NCBI GenBank assembly: GCA_022478985.1
Contig: JAKSZP010008042.1
Coordinates: 62,001 to 126,000 of the forward strand
Direction of reading: 5' to 3'
Source: Massospora cicadina
Lineage: Eukaryota; Entomophthoromycota; Entomophthoromycetes; Entomophthorales; Entomophthoraceae
Length of the DNA stretch: 64,000 bases
Each line of letters begins with the position of its first letter. The first letter of the stretch is position 1. The translations under genes and the position numbers were made by a program. Below are positions 11,405-22,430 of this stretch, piece by piece. Below the pieces are notes generated by a model, which ran no database searches, was not told where the DNA came from, and saw only the letters and a program-made list of their open reading frames with translations.

Positions 11405-12194
11405 TGTAACAGGAAACTGAGAGCAGGAGGTCGCAGGAGGGAGAGCGTCAGGAATAAGGTGCCAGAACAAGGCAAAGTGGCCTAATAAGAGGAAGCAACA
11501 TTATAGGTTATCTTGACTTGTTTAAAAAATTTATTAAACAAAAAGCACACCAAACTAATGACAACCAACAGGGACAAAAGTCTCTGAGAGTTAGAGTAAG
11601 TTGCGTATGAACTGCGGCGAAATAAAATGTGGTGAAGTCAGTGGAATAGGCTGCGGCGTGAGGGGCAGTTTCAAATCAAAGGGGAGGGTCATATCAGAGC
11701 AGAAAATGGAGTCCAGTCATTGTGAAGATTTTATCTTGTGTTTTCTTAATAGCAATAAGCTTAAAAGTATGGGAAACTTTTTAATATTCCCTAAATTTTT
11801 TAAAATATAACTGTTTATCTGAGAAAAGCAAAGCCTTTCACAGCTTGAGCATGAAGTTTAAAGGAAAAATTTGTGATAATTTTAAAGAAATAACAAAACT
11901 AGATCTAGGTTATAAAATCTTCGCCTTCTAACAAATTGAGATTTTTCATATTCAGATAACTTCTGTAAAATCAAAATAGCTTATTTTCCAGAAATTTAAG
12001 CCAACTTTCGCCAGATTTAACGCCTATGGCATTATTTCCCACAGCCTTGGATGGCAAATCCAGAACCCATTTTTAGTCACTGACCTTAGAGAGGACAAAG
12101 TGATATTTAAGGGTTATGGCCCTGAATCCAAAGGCTTATTAGGATTAGCTTTGGTGGGGCGTTCTACACAAGGGAAATATCACTAAATGTGACA
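11405..12194 (-). repeat. Ele3 3' LTR
   Basis: Aligns end to end with 33,572-34,375. On the plus strand both begin TGTAACAG and end ...AAATATCACTAA followed by a short variable stretch closing in ACA. Shared blocks include GGTGCCAGAACA, GAAAAGCAAAGCCTTTC and GGATTAGCTTTGGTGGGGC. At 11,815-11,829 it contains TTATCTGAGAAAAGC, the exact complement of the Ele3 primer site as read in the transcript. Confidence 0.85.
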
Positions 12195-12209
12195 CCACCC
12201 TCCACTCTT
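12195..12209 (-). promoter_or_regulatory. Ele3 polypurine tract
   Basis: On the minus strand AAGAGTGGAGGGTGG lies directly against the TGTCAC start of the 3' LTR. Such purine runs prime second-strand synthesis in LTR elements. Position and composition are as expected. Confidence 0.6.
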
Positions 12210-13560
12210 GGATGGGGTTCCAAGCCTAAGGGGACATTTGTCAATACAAAGTTCTTGTGGGGGTAGGCAGCTTCATGGCGCCAAGGAGGCTTGGGTTGCA
12301 GGGCCTACAGCGTCAGAAACCTCTCATGGAAGTTAAGTATTAGGTCATGAGCATTGGCACAGTCTCAATGGGATACTCAGCTGTTCTTAGTCTCATCTTA
12401 ACCTTTCCAGGACACTAAATACTGTATGTGGCGTTAGGATAGGCGAGAAGCAAGAACAGCATCGATCACATATTGGTGTTTACCATCTACTATGACAGGC
12501 TCAGGGTGAGGCGGCTTGAGACCATCAAAGAGGGTTAGGAGGCACTCAAGGAGGGTGCTGAATACTTTGATAGAAGGGGGTAGATCAACATGGTAATAGA
12601 CGGTCCAACCTTCTTGATGATCTTGAAGGGTCCATCATGCTTAAGGCCCAACTTGTAGCAGGGCTGCTCAGGTGGAGGTCCTTGGCATTGACCATGACCA
12701 AGTCGCCTGGTTTGTACTTAGGGCCTTCTCAGCACTTGAGGTAAGAATATGATTTGTAGATTCTCAATGCATCAACAAGCTGATCCTTATTGCCTAAATA
12801 TGTCTCCGAGCTTTTTAGTGAGCTCATTGACAGCAACAACGGTGCACTTAATCCGTAGGCTAAGGTTGATTTTGGGGTTGTACCCATAATTTTCAAATAA
12901 GGGGATGTGCCTGTAGAGGTATGAGTAAGGTTATTATAGGAGAATTGTGCAAGTGGAATTTGAAAGTCCCAATTGTCATATTAAACGTTGGAATAACTAC
13001 GCAAGAATTGCTCCAAACCTTGATTCACTCTCTTTTTATGACCATCCAATTGAGAGTAAAAGGCTGTGGAAAATCAGGGGCGGACGCCTAATATGAACAG
13101 TGAGGCTTCTCAGAACTGGGCAGAAAATTTTAGTCCGCAATTACTAATAATTCCTTTAGGAGGCCGTGTAGGCAAAAGATGTGGTCCACAAAGAGGCGGG
13201 ATGTCTGAACAATGGTGCTTGTGGTATTGCGAGGGACGAAATGTGCCATCTTGGTAAAGCGGTACACCACAACCATTACTGAGTCATAACCCTGGGACAA
13301 GGGAGTTCCACGAGAAAATCAACGGACACTGAAGTTTAAGGGCCCTCTGCAGCTTGAAGGGGACAAACAGACCAGCGCCCTTCATGAAATTAGGTTTAAC
13401 CGGTTACATGTCAATCAGGAGTTTGTGAATATGGCCACATCTGTGGCGATGCCTTTCTAACTGTAGGAGCTGCAGACCAACTCAAGCATCTTATCCTTGC
13501 CAGGGTGGCCAGAAGTTGTAGGGTCATAAGCTTAGAGAATCACCTCTTCTCTCAGGGGTT
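12210..13560 (-). pseudogene. Ele3 integrase with C-terminal chromodomain, broken
   Basis: Minus strand, in order. First comes the zinc-binding end (TSGHPGKDKMLELV near 13,510). Then comes the catalytic core with SVDFLVELPLSQGYDSVMVV, then YRFTKMAHFVP and VDHIFCLHGLLKELLVIAD (about 13,330-13,160). That includes the positions of the first and second catalytic Asp. Much decay follows across 13,100-12,620. The chromodomain lies at about 12,510-12,340 (HQYVIDAVLASRLS, IQYLVSWKG, NAHDLILNFHERF). Chromodomains bind methylated histone H3 and steer integration. The core aromatic pattern (Y...W) is kept, but stops interrupt it. The protein joins the RNase H part at 13,602. Confidence 0.8.
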
Positions 13561-14803
13561 TAGGTAAACCCACTATTTGCCTTGATGGAGGATGACCCCA
13601 TCTAGCAACTGGTAACCTTTGTCCAGGGGTTCGCCATTCCTCTGGCAGGACTACTTAATAAGTAATAGTCAAGAGGCATGGGTTGGGACAGCCTAACGCG
13701 GGTAGGTGTGTCAGTATCCCCTTCTAAAGGTTCCATAATAAGCAGAGAGGGGTTGGCCAGTGGGCTCTCCTTCACCTGTTCCATCTTAATCAACACAAGG
13801 GTATTGTGGGCGTCAACTAATGCCAGCTCAGGGGCAAAGGCAAGGTTCTGGGAAGGGTATTTGGTAACAGGTCTTAGGATACCCTTAATGAATTCATATT
13901 GGAAATCAAAAACTGACAGGATTCCCAACCACCAGGACTGGTGAAGGGACAGCTTCTGGGGGCGCGGTAGTACATCAATGCCTTGAAGTCAGTGTGGACA
14001 ATAAAGGGCCACTTAGGTCCATGCAAATGGTGGTGCCCGTTCTGTACTTTTCAACAATAGCAAGATTTTCCTTATCATAAATATCATAGTTAAGCTGCGT
14101 CATGGTCATCTTCTTGGAAAAATAAGCAACAAGAAGCTCCTCTCCGTCCTCCTCTTCCTGTAACAGAGCTGCTACCATTGCAAAGTTAAAAGCATCAGTA
14201 GTTACAATAAAGGGGCAAATGATGTCTGCATGTGCTAAAACATACTGGAAAAAGTATGGACTTAATGGCGTGGAACGCGGCGTTGCATTCTGTGGTCCAA
14301 CTGAAATCTTCTTTACAGATGCGTTATAGAGAGGTGCGACGACTTCTGAGAGCTTGGAATTAAACTTCTTGAGGAAATTACATGTCACAAGGAAACTGTG
14401 TAACTCTGTGAGGGATGAGGGAGTAGCACAATTGCGGATCCCTGCTTCCTTATCTGGGGCGATCATGTTCCATGGGAGAAGATCTTGTTTCCTAGAACTC
14501 AACCTTAGACTAAAAACTCGCAATTTCTGGCCTTAATAGTATGGTTCTTCTGTGCAAGTCACTCCATGACAGATACAAGGTGATGGGCGTGAGATTATGC
14601 ATCCAGGGTGAAGACCATTATGTTGCCCATGTATGCTATTGTGCAGGTTACCATAAGGTTTTACAATACAGCATTAATGAGCCTTTTAAAACAGACTGGG
14701 TATTCTTCAAACCAAACGGCATGACCCTGAACTGGAAGATGCCTTTCCAAGTATTAAAAGCGATCAACCATTCCTGGCCTTCTTTAACACAGATTTGGTT
14801 GAA
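13561..14803 (-). pseudogene. Ele3 reverse transcriptase C-half and RNase H, broken
   Basis: The minus strand begins at the insertion point of Ele4 with NAFNQICVKEGQEWLIAFNT, then VMPFGLKNTQSVF. These are standard RT blocks of the Tf1/sushi group. The YMDD catalytic motif is YMGN (about 14,610). The frame 14,523-13,975 covers the connection (SLTELHSFLVTCNFLKKF) and RNase H (FIVTTDAFNFAMVAALLQ, LVAYFSKKM, LNYDIYDKENLAIVE). The frame 13,928-13,602 holds the end of RNase H. The RT catalytic change alone would inactivate it. Confidence 0.85.
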
Positions 14804-14808
14804 GGCGT

Positions 14809-15313
14809 TTTTGAGAAATTGATATGACTGGATGATACATCACCTATCTGGCGGATCATAATAGTGCGTCGAGATGAGCCTCAAGGTTTGAGTGATAGTT
14901 TATGTCATTGTGAAGAGAATTGATCAAAGTAATAATGGTTCAGAAATTTGAGGGAATTTATACCAAAGCCTCGATGATATAATGAAACCCCTAAAATTGT
15001 AGCAAATATAAAATTACTAAGTGGAAGGGTTGAAACCAAAGATGAAGACAAAGGATTAGTTTTTGAGCGTGAGAACAAGGAGGAAGAGGTTATTTTGAAA
15101 GAAGTATGAGAGTAGGAAAAGGTTAAAGGAATTAGCCGTTTGTTTATAAATTGATAAACTTGTATTGTTGGGGTAATAGTTCCTTATTTAAAGTACTTGA
15201 ATGTTATTATTTATCATGGATTTGTGATCATTATATCACTCATACGTTGCTCAGTCGGTTTTCACCTGTGCAACCAGCTCAGCGGAATCATCCATAAACG
15301 CCAAAAGCTAACT
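14809..15313 (+). repeat. Ele4 5' LTR
   Basis: Starts TTTTGAGAAATTGATATGAC (the 3' copy starts TGTTGAGAATTTGATATGAC) and ends ...AAAAGCTAACT, aligned with ...AAAATTTAACA of the 3' copy. Shared interior: CACCTATCTGGC, GAGATGAGCCTCAAG, CCCTAAAATTGTAGCAA, GAGAGTAGGAAAAGGTTAA. The 5' end has lost the canonical TG through mutation. Confidence 0.85.
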
Positions 15314-15314
15314 G

Positions 15315-15332
15315 TGGTGCTCATTACAGGGG
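15315..15332 (+). promoter_or_regulatory. Ele4 primer-binding site
   Basis: TGGTGCTCATTACAGGGG, one base after the LTR. It is nearly the same as the sites of Ele5, Ele7 and Ele8, so these elements were probably primed by the same tRNA. Confidence 0.75.
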
Positions 15333-15374
15333 GCCCATTGATCAACTTAAAAAAAGTTTTATATTCGCCAAGAA

Positions 15375-16440
15375 ATGGTGCAACCAGTTACCCTTAATGG
15401 AGTACTACCCCAGTCTATTGAGTTATCTCAAAACGCAGAACTAAAATTTGCCTTGAATACACTACTCCAGGCCCAAAAGGTGCTTTTCCATGAGAATAAG
15501 GTTATAACGGATAAGCTGGACAAGGCCTTCCACCAACTGCACTTGGTTGGCAGCCAATCCAACCAACTTGCCAACCGCTTGGGCGACACTACAGAGCGGC
15601 TATACTGTGCAGAGCGGAAATTAATTAGTAGTGCTGAAAGGGAGGGGTATGCATATGCAAGCTCACACGTTTAACCATGATGGAAACATACCTGGATTTA
15701 CTAAGAAGCTCGAATTTTTAGTAGAAGGGACAACCAATTTGGCGGAGAGTTAAACTGTGATTATCTGCTCTGGACGTCAAGAGCGCCGACCAGGGCACAT
15801 GTTACCTTACTAGTAGTACCGTACCATATCAAGAAGTGAAGAAGACCGTGATATGCCTGTTTGGGTGTGTGGCGAAAATGGCACGGTGCAAGGCAGAGTT
15901 TTGACCATACAGCTTCAAAAGAACAAAATATTGGTGGAGTTTGCGGAGTGGTTCACAGCTGAGGCTCATGAGTTGTTGAGAGCAAATGTCTTAACTAACA
16001 AGGAGGTGGGTATAGCAATGACAGCGGCAGTCAAGCCATATTGATAACTGTATAGTGCTATGAACCGCATTCTTCAAGATGATATGGAGCTATTAAAAAT
16101 TATCAATTATTTACGCCATCTATCTATCACATTTAGTGCCCCCAATGTGAAATAGAAAGCCCCTGCAACTGCTACCAAATACCCGTCAGGAAATGGACAC
16201 CAATGACTCATGTACAATCCATTGGTTAATTCTCGTCCACTTGACGCTCTGGAGGTTCCTTTCAGTCCCCATTATACTCAACCAGCTTGTCATCAGCCGT
16301 ATTACAATCTACCAATTGATTTCCAACATGGACCTGTGGGTGTGATAAAGAGATGAGTGCCATTTACAAATGCTTGTTTCTCTGCGGCCAAAGAGGCCAC
16401 TATGCGGCTAGCTGTCCTGGAATACTGAATATCATGCAGT
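15375..16440 (+). pseudogene. Ele4 gag, broken
   Basis: The first frame (15,375-15,674, ATG start shortly after the primer site) gives an alpha-helical, Leu/Gln-rich N-terminus: ELKFALNTLLQAQKVLFHEN, then KLDKAFHQLHLVGSQSNQLA. This is probably a coiled coil. A second frame (15,853-16,044) carries the capsid block KILVEFAEWFTAEAHELLRA followed by VGIAMTAAVKPY, clearly the same as in Ele7. A zinc-knuckle remnant at 16,359-16,420 reads LCGQRGHYAASCPG and has an extra residue between the first two Cys. Frameshifts separate the three parts. Confidence 0.8.
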
Positions 16441-16899
16441 ACCCATTGCCCTAAATGAACAGGGAAAAGATTGAGCATTGTAGAGATGGGATGCTCTACT
16501 CTTGATAATTTAAACTTATTTGTCCCTGATGATTCCCATGATTCACTTTGTGTTGGATCCAGTACTCACCCTGAAATTTATTATATCAACAAATCCCCTA
16601 TAATATCTTGGCCTTAAACTGAGGGAGAGATCCCAGTAACGAATACTTTGATTTCTACCAAGATGTAAAAAAACTTCACTCTTGGAAAATCCTTAAGCGG
16701 AATGGTACATTCAAAGTTAGACCCTCAACACATGTCGCAATCCTAGAGGGGGTGAGCGTGGTGATTCCAGTAAAGAAAATTTCCCAGGAGTATCCTCATG
16801 TCAGTGCCGGTATCATCACTTTTTTATATAACTAAAAGCCCTTGGATGTTTATGTAATAAACACCAATGGTTTCTCTTATTCAGAGTGTAAATACTGTG

Positions 16900-17672
16900 A
16901 TATTTTTGTTCAGAACACAAGAATTTGAGTGATTATAGATACTGTTGCTCTCATCAATATTATATACACCAAACTCATGGCTAAGCTTTAACTGAAGCTT
17001 GATATGGAACATAGAGTAGTGTATGGGACCGCAGGCACAGAGAACTGTGTCAGAGGGCGCTTACAGCACGTTGCCTATGAGGTTTGGTTTGGTAGGGGCA
17101 TCCACTCTGGCGGTGGTTCTGCTTAATAATCACTATATCATGCTAATTGGGCAGTAATTGATATGGCGGAGGGAACTTTTAATATTCTAGGACAACGGAT
17201 CACCATCTATCTTATCTCCAATGAAGTCTCAGAAGACCTAATCTGCTCCATTCAAATTAATCTCGCGTATAGCGATGGTGTGATTCCTGTACAATATTGG
17301 CGGATGAAGTGGGGGACCCAAGCTCTTCCTAACCAGATTTATGAGTAAAATGTATTCTGTTATGGGTTGTGAATGCTCTAAGCATACCTTCTGGGCATCA
17401 GGCTATAATAGGGAGGAGCTTAAAATATACATCCCTAGAGCTCTATGGGAAATTATAGGGCCTTACCAGCAATCACGCTAGAACCCCATGTGGCTCTTGG
17501 GCTCCTGTTACTAGGGCAGGGGGAAGTGAAGGTGTTGATAGAGAACCTGCAGAAGAAATCTATGAAAGTTCAAAGGAATTAAGTGGTGGCTTATCTGCAT
17601 CTGATTTCTATTGATGAGGTCCACTTTATAATTTTTTTGGTTCTTGTATAGACTTAGCTACCTTTTAAACAT
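16900..17672 (+). pseudogene. Ele4 aspartic protease region, broken
   Basis: VIIDTVALINIIYTKLMAKL at about 16,932-16,991 matches IIDTGAPVNIVSTKIVAKLT of Ele5, so the active-site Gly is Val. The frame 17,163-17,348 (FNILGQRITIYLISNEVSED, INLAYSDGVIPVQY) is the downstream segment also found in Ele5 (21,940-22,070) and Ele7 (54,054-54,338). The protease would have cut Gag-Pol during particle maturation. It is interrupted by Ele6 at 17,673 and continues into RT at 18,170. Confidence 0.75.
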
Positions 17673-18169
17673 TGATGAGAAAACTATATGACTGGACGAT
17701 AAGCCAAAATAATCACTGGAAGATCATTGATTATCCTCCAAGATTAGGCCTATATAAGTATTATTGATTAATCTGAGATGAGTTGATGCTGAGTGATTTG
17801 ACCTTAGAAGATAGGAGAAATTTTGCCAGAGATTCAATGATGAGGCGAAACCCTAAAAAAGATGTAAATAATGAGTAACTAAGCTGAAGGGTAAAAACTG
17901 ACCAGAAACAACAAAGATATGGGTGAGAGATGAAGAGAAGAAAGGGGGTTGATTGATTAAGAAGAAAAAGTTAATTAGCAGTAGGAGCTGCATATTATAT
18001 ATTATAAGAAATAAAGTTTTGTCGCCAAAGTATATGTTTGGTGTTTCTATTACATTGGTTAAGTTTATCTTAGGACTGACGATCTCCATATCATCCATCC
18101 ATTGTCCAGTGGGATTGACACTGTGCAACCTCTTTGGCATATTTCTGATATATCGCCGAAATTATAACA
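17673..18169 (+). repeat. Ele6, solo LTR of the Ele4/5/7 family
   Basis: Starts TGATGAGAAAACTATATGAC and ends ...GAAATTATAACA, the ends of this family. Its interior has the familiar LTR 3' portion CCATTGTCCAGTGGGATTGA. No internal region follows. The host reading frame picks up at 18,174 (CATCCAGCGTAATGACTGTGG, compare CATCCCAGCGTAATTAAAAGTGG in Ele5). The flanking 5-mers AACAT and ACTCT do not agree well. Solo LTRs arise by recombination between the two LTRs of a full element. Confidence 0.75.
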
Positions 18170-19635
18170 ACTCTCATCCAGCGTAATGACTGTGGTTCCG
18201 CATGAGGATCTAACTGGCCTGTTGGAGGACCAGAAGGACAGGGTGATTGATCTGTTTGAAAAATACCAAGGCATTTTTGCATCCGCCAACCACAATTTGG
18301 GATGTGCACATGAATTTGTGCATTGGTTGGACACAGGTGATCACCCTCCCATTTGGTCACGGCCTATATGTTGCCCAAAGGCTGCAGAAGAAGTTGTATC
18401 TGAGGAGATAGATAAATTGGTTGAACAGGGAATGTTAGAGACATCAAAAAGTCCCAGGGCGTCACCAGTGCTAATCGTCAAGAAAAAGGATGGCACTAAC
18501 TGAGTAGTAATAAACTACCAGAAGCTTCACAGTATTACAAAAAAAGACTCAAACTCGCTTCCACAAATTGACAATGCTCTAGATTGGCTGGGCAGTGCCA
18601 ACTATTTCTCCGCTATTGATTAAATATTGGATACTGGATAATTGGGTTGCCAGAAGTGGAAAAAGGGAATTGTTTTATAATTGCCTCAAAAGGGTTGTTC
18701 CAGCCCACACGTATGCCACAGGGTTTGTGCAAAGCCCCAGCAACGTTCCAGTGGACTATGGACACTATCTTAGGTGACATGAAGCTGCCTTGCGTTCTAG
18801 TCTACCTTAACGATATCAATGTGTTCTCACAGACATTCACAGAACTTCTTAATCACCTGGAACAAGTGTTTTTCCGACTTCTAAATCCAACATAAAAATT
18901 AATCCTCAAGAGTGCCATTTTAAGGAGCAATTAGAATATCTGGAGTATGTGGTAGAATTGAAAGGGCTTAGTCCTCAGCCAGCAAATGTGAAAGCTATAC
19001 GCATGATGACTCACCCAGGTAATAAGTAGGATATCCAGATGATTTTGGGAATGGTAAGCTACTACTGGCGGTTCATTCCCAACTTTAGCTTTATTGGGGC
19101 TCCGCTCTTTGAGTTAATAAAGAAAAACGCCACCTAGAACTGGACTGATCTTTGCCAAACACTTTTGATGTCTTAATAACTGCGTTGGCTAGTGCACCCA
19201 CTTTGCAATCCCTAATTCCAAAAAGGAATTAATTGTGCAAACAGATGCTTCAATTTCTGCCGTAAGGGCAGTATTATCCCAGAAAGATGATGACAGTGTG
19301 GAGCATCCTTTCGCCTATTGCAGTCAATGCTAGACTTTCCCTGAACAGAATTACACCATGACTGAGCAGGAAGGCTTAGCAGTAATATATGTGTATAAAC
19401 AGTTCTGGGCTTACCCCACAGGTTTAAATTAAAAGTGGTCACGGATAATGCACCTTGTTATGGCTGAAGAATCTGTGGGAACATAAGGGCGGCTTGTACA
19501 ATGGGCCCTAAAGCTCCAAGCATATGACTTCAAGATTGTACACCAGCCAGGGGCAAAACACCAGAATGTGGACTGTCTCTCATGATTACCAACGGTCACC
19601 ATTATGGAATATTTGGCGGACATATTGTATGAAAA
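18170..19635 (+). pseudogene. Ele4 reverse transcriptase and RNase H, broken
   Basis: The frame 18,186-18,503 gives QKDRVIDLFEKYQGIFAS, VHWLDTGDHPPIWSRPI, KLVEQGMLETSKSPRASPVL and VKKKDGTN, the gypsy RT entry. The frame 18,647-18,895 gives GLFQPTRMPQGLCKAPATFQ and CVLVYLNDINVFSQTF, so the catalytic YLDD is YLND. The connection (about 19,030-19,130) and RNase H (QTDASISAVRAVLSQKDDD, about 19,240-19,300; KHQNVDCLS near 19,560) follow. The frame ends at LADILYEKM and continues after Ele5 at 25,694 with IMYQNHND. Confidence 0.88.
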
Positions 19636-19640
19636 ATGAT

Positions 19641-20204
19641 TGTTGTGATTCTTATATGACTGGATGATAAGCTTTAAGTTATTACAGCGGAATGGGGTAG
19701 AATCCACCAATCATGATTTTTAATTACAATTAATTGAGCGCCTTAGAATGAGGAAATATTGGGTTAGAACAGATGGTTTTTGGATCGCTTCCAAATAAGG
19801 CGAATTAGAGATGTCTATGCATGTTGAATAATTAGTAAATTTCCTTGAACTAGGCAGTTGTAAATTTGATGAATGAAGACTCTCTGGAACCAATGAGAAT
19901 ATGTTAGAATGAATAGGCTAAGCAAAAGGATTGGTATTGACCAAAGTTGCTAACTTCTAAGCAAGATGAGAATATCAAAGAGGGGGATTGTTATGAGGAA
20001 GAAGTGAGCAGAGCAGAAGAAATCTGCTGTTTTATATTAAACTAAAAAAAGTAGTGTGACTGAAGTGATTGCTTCATATTTTATAATAATCTTTCCATTG
20101 TTTTGTGGGCCAATGATCTCCATATTGACCATCTGTTGTTCAGTAAGCTTGACCCCGCGCAAAACCTTACGACGTATCTCAACAACTTCACCAAATTTAT
20201 AACA
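19641..20204 (+). repeat. Ele5 5' LTR
   Basis: Begins TGTTGTGATTCTTATATGAC and ends ...AATTTATAACA. It aligns throughout with 25,132-25,693 (shared CGCTTCCAAATAAGG, CCTTGAACTAGG, GCAGAAGNAATCTGCTGT, TTGTTTTGTGGGCCAA). The two copies differ at many positions, so the insertion is old. Confidence 0.9.
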
Positions 20205-20205
20205 G

Positions 20206-20226
20206 TGGTGCTCTCTACAGGGGGCC
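20206..20226 (+). promoter_or_regulatory. Ele5 primer-binding site
   Basis: TGGTGCTCTCTACAGGGGGC begins one base after the LTR. The following bases CATTGATCAAC are also conserved in Ele4. Confidence 0.8.
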
Positions 20227-20329
20227 CATTGATCAACATCAAAAATAAAATTTTAAATCGGGCTTGGCTATGTCACATCAGGCCTGACCTGATAGGGAAT
20301 CCTTCCAGAAAACTACATTAACTAAATAT

Positions 20330-21250
20330 TTGGAAATTAGATTTGCTTTGGACGCTGTTCTCAAAAGGCAGGATGAACTTTTAAGGAGGTTTTCATTGAT
20401 AAAATGCCTCTATTTGATAATAATGGGAACATCCATGGGTTTTTAAAGCGATTTGAGTTTGCAGCGGAAGGAGCTTCAGATTGACTGAAAGCAAAAATTG
20501 TTAATATCCACCTTGAAAGTTAAAAAGCGCCGACCAAGTTACTTGCTATCTTCCAAACAGTTCTGTTACATACCAGAAAGTGAAAGATACTGTGCTGCGG
20601 TTGTTTGGGGATACTACAAAGATGTCACAGCTGAAGGCAGAGTTCTTGACCATTAGATTTAAGTGTAATAAGACCCTCATCAAGTTTGTTGATCAATTTA
20701 TGGTGGAAGCTCACATGTTAATTGGGGCAGGGACTTTATCCAAATTTAATGTATATATAGCAATGACCTCCGCACTGAAGCTATACTACAATACTTACAA
20801 TGTCATGGCTCCATATTTAGTGGACCACATACTCTTTCTTAAAATTGTTCAAATTTTACGCCATCTATCCGCTACCTTTCCTCCACCCAATACAGAGTGT
20901 ACCTTCCACATTCTCTACCAGACTTTCTTATTAGAGAAAATTAGCCTGCCCTGTTCAGATTCCATATAGTAACCACAAACCTTATTATCACTACGTGCCT
21001 CACCCTAAACCAAGTTGCCATCAGCAGTTCAACTATTTGGCTGGCCTGTTTGCACCAATCAATCCCAGTTCAACTTTCAATGTGGCCCATCTTATAACAA
21101 TCAGGGACGCAGGCCCTATGTGGTCAATTGTTTTGAGTGCAGTCGCTCTGGGCACCTGGCAAGAGGTTTCCCCAATTTTCAGGTCCATTACCTACCGCAG
21201 GATCAGTACAATAAGGGAAAACTCAGAGTGGAGTAGAGACAGGACTCTCT
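20330..21250 (+). pseudogene. Ele5 gag with zinc knuckle, broken
   Basis: The N-terminal coiled-coil part seen in Ele4 is mostly deleted. The frame 20,580-20,969 has the capsid block: MSQLKAEFLTIRFKCNKTLI, then FVDQFMVEAHMLIGAG and VYIAMTSALKLYYNTYNVMA. The zinc knuckle at 21,126-21,178 reads CFECSRSGHLARGF, that is C-x2-C-x4-H with Phe at the last Cys position. Ele7 has the same replacement. Gag would bind element RNA and form the particle. Confidence 0.85.
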
Positions 21251-21399
21251 ACCTCCGCTACTACAACCTCATATGTCCCATTTAAACCTATCCCTGTACA
21301 TTCAGCGGAAGTCCCTCAGCATGATGATGCATTTATATATCAGCAGCCAGTTGGAGGGGTGAATGTATTGACATAGCGCAAACCATGGACACGGTGGAA

Positions 21400-22430
21400 G
21401 AAGGACCCCAGGAGCAACCGAAGCCTTATTCCTGTTAAATATTTGAACAAATTTCTAAATATGTGCTGGATCCGTCCTCTGATGCGCCTCTCTTAAAAGA
21501 GGTAAATGTTGCCCTCACAGTAGACGCTTTTGTTAAAGAGTACCCTAAAGTCAGGGAGGGTATTATGAGCTTCCTGGGGAAAAGAGACCCGTTAAAATTA
21601 CATTTTTAAACAATCAGAATTTATTCTACTCTGAGTGTACATACTGTGACATTGTCATAGCAAAAACCCAAGTCTGCGCTATAATTGATACAGGCGCTCC
21701 AGTTAACATAGTGTCCACAAAGATAGTGGCGAAGTTGACATTAAAGCCTGACGTGGAACATTGTATGGTGTATGGGACTGTGGGCCGGAAAGCACGTCTC
21801 TGAGGGAGCGTACAGTGCGCTACCCTTGCGGCTTGGGTTGATTGTCATTGTAGCCCCAACAATAGTGCTACCAAATAACTATGACCTGCTAATTGGAACC
21901 ATTTTTATGCAACACTCCAGGGTTGTTGTTGATATGATAGTGGAGTTCTTCGAAATTCTGGGGCAGCGGATCCCAATTTACTTCACCTCCAGCGGAGTGC
22001 TGAAGGATCCAGTGCACATGGGTCATATCAACCTGGCATACAGTGACGGGGTGATTCCAGTTCGCTACAATCAACTAAAGGGCAAGACCAAGGCCCTTCC
22101 CCACCAGATTTATGAATACAAAAGGGCTTCCTCTCAGAGCAGCTGGGCCAATGTCCATCCCCTCCGGTCACCAAGTATTATAGAGCACCGAATTGGTGGT
22201 AGAAGTGCCAGATGGAATTTATGGGGAAGTTATTGGTCCTTATCAGCAATTGTGGCTTAATCCCACATGGCTCCAGGTATTATACTTCCAGGCCGTTGGG
22301 AATCAAGGTTTTGTTAGAAAATCTACATAATGAACCAATGAAAATCTGCTGGCATCAAATAGTGGCTTAAATACACTTGACCTCGGTTGAGGAAGTCCTT
22401 CAGGTTCATGAGTTTGGGTTGCTGGATGAA
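21400..22430 (+). pseudogene. Ele5 aspartic protease region
   Basis: AIIDTGAPVNIVSTKIVAKL at 21,679-21,738 is an intact retropepsin active-site motif, followed by LKPDVEHCMVYGT. The frame 21,772-22,260 (162 aa) then carries NNYDLLIGTIFMQHSRVVVD, then FFEILGQRIPIYFTSSGV and INLAYSDGVIPVRY. These correspond to the second half of the protease and the linker before RT. The two parts are in different frames. Confidence 0.8.
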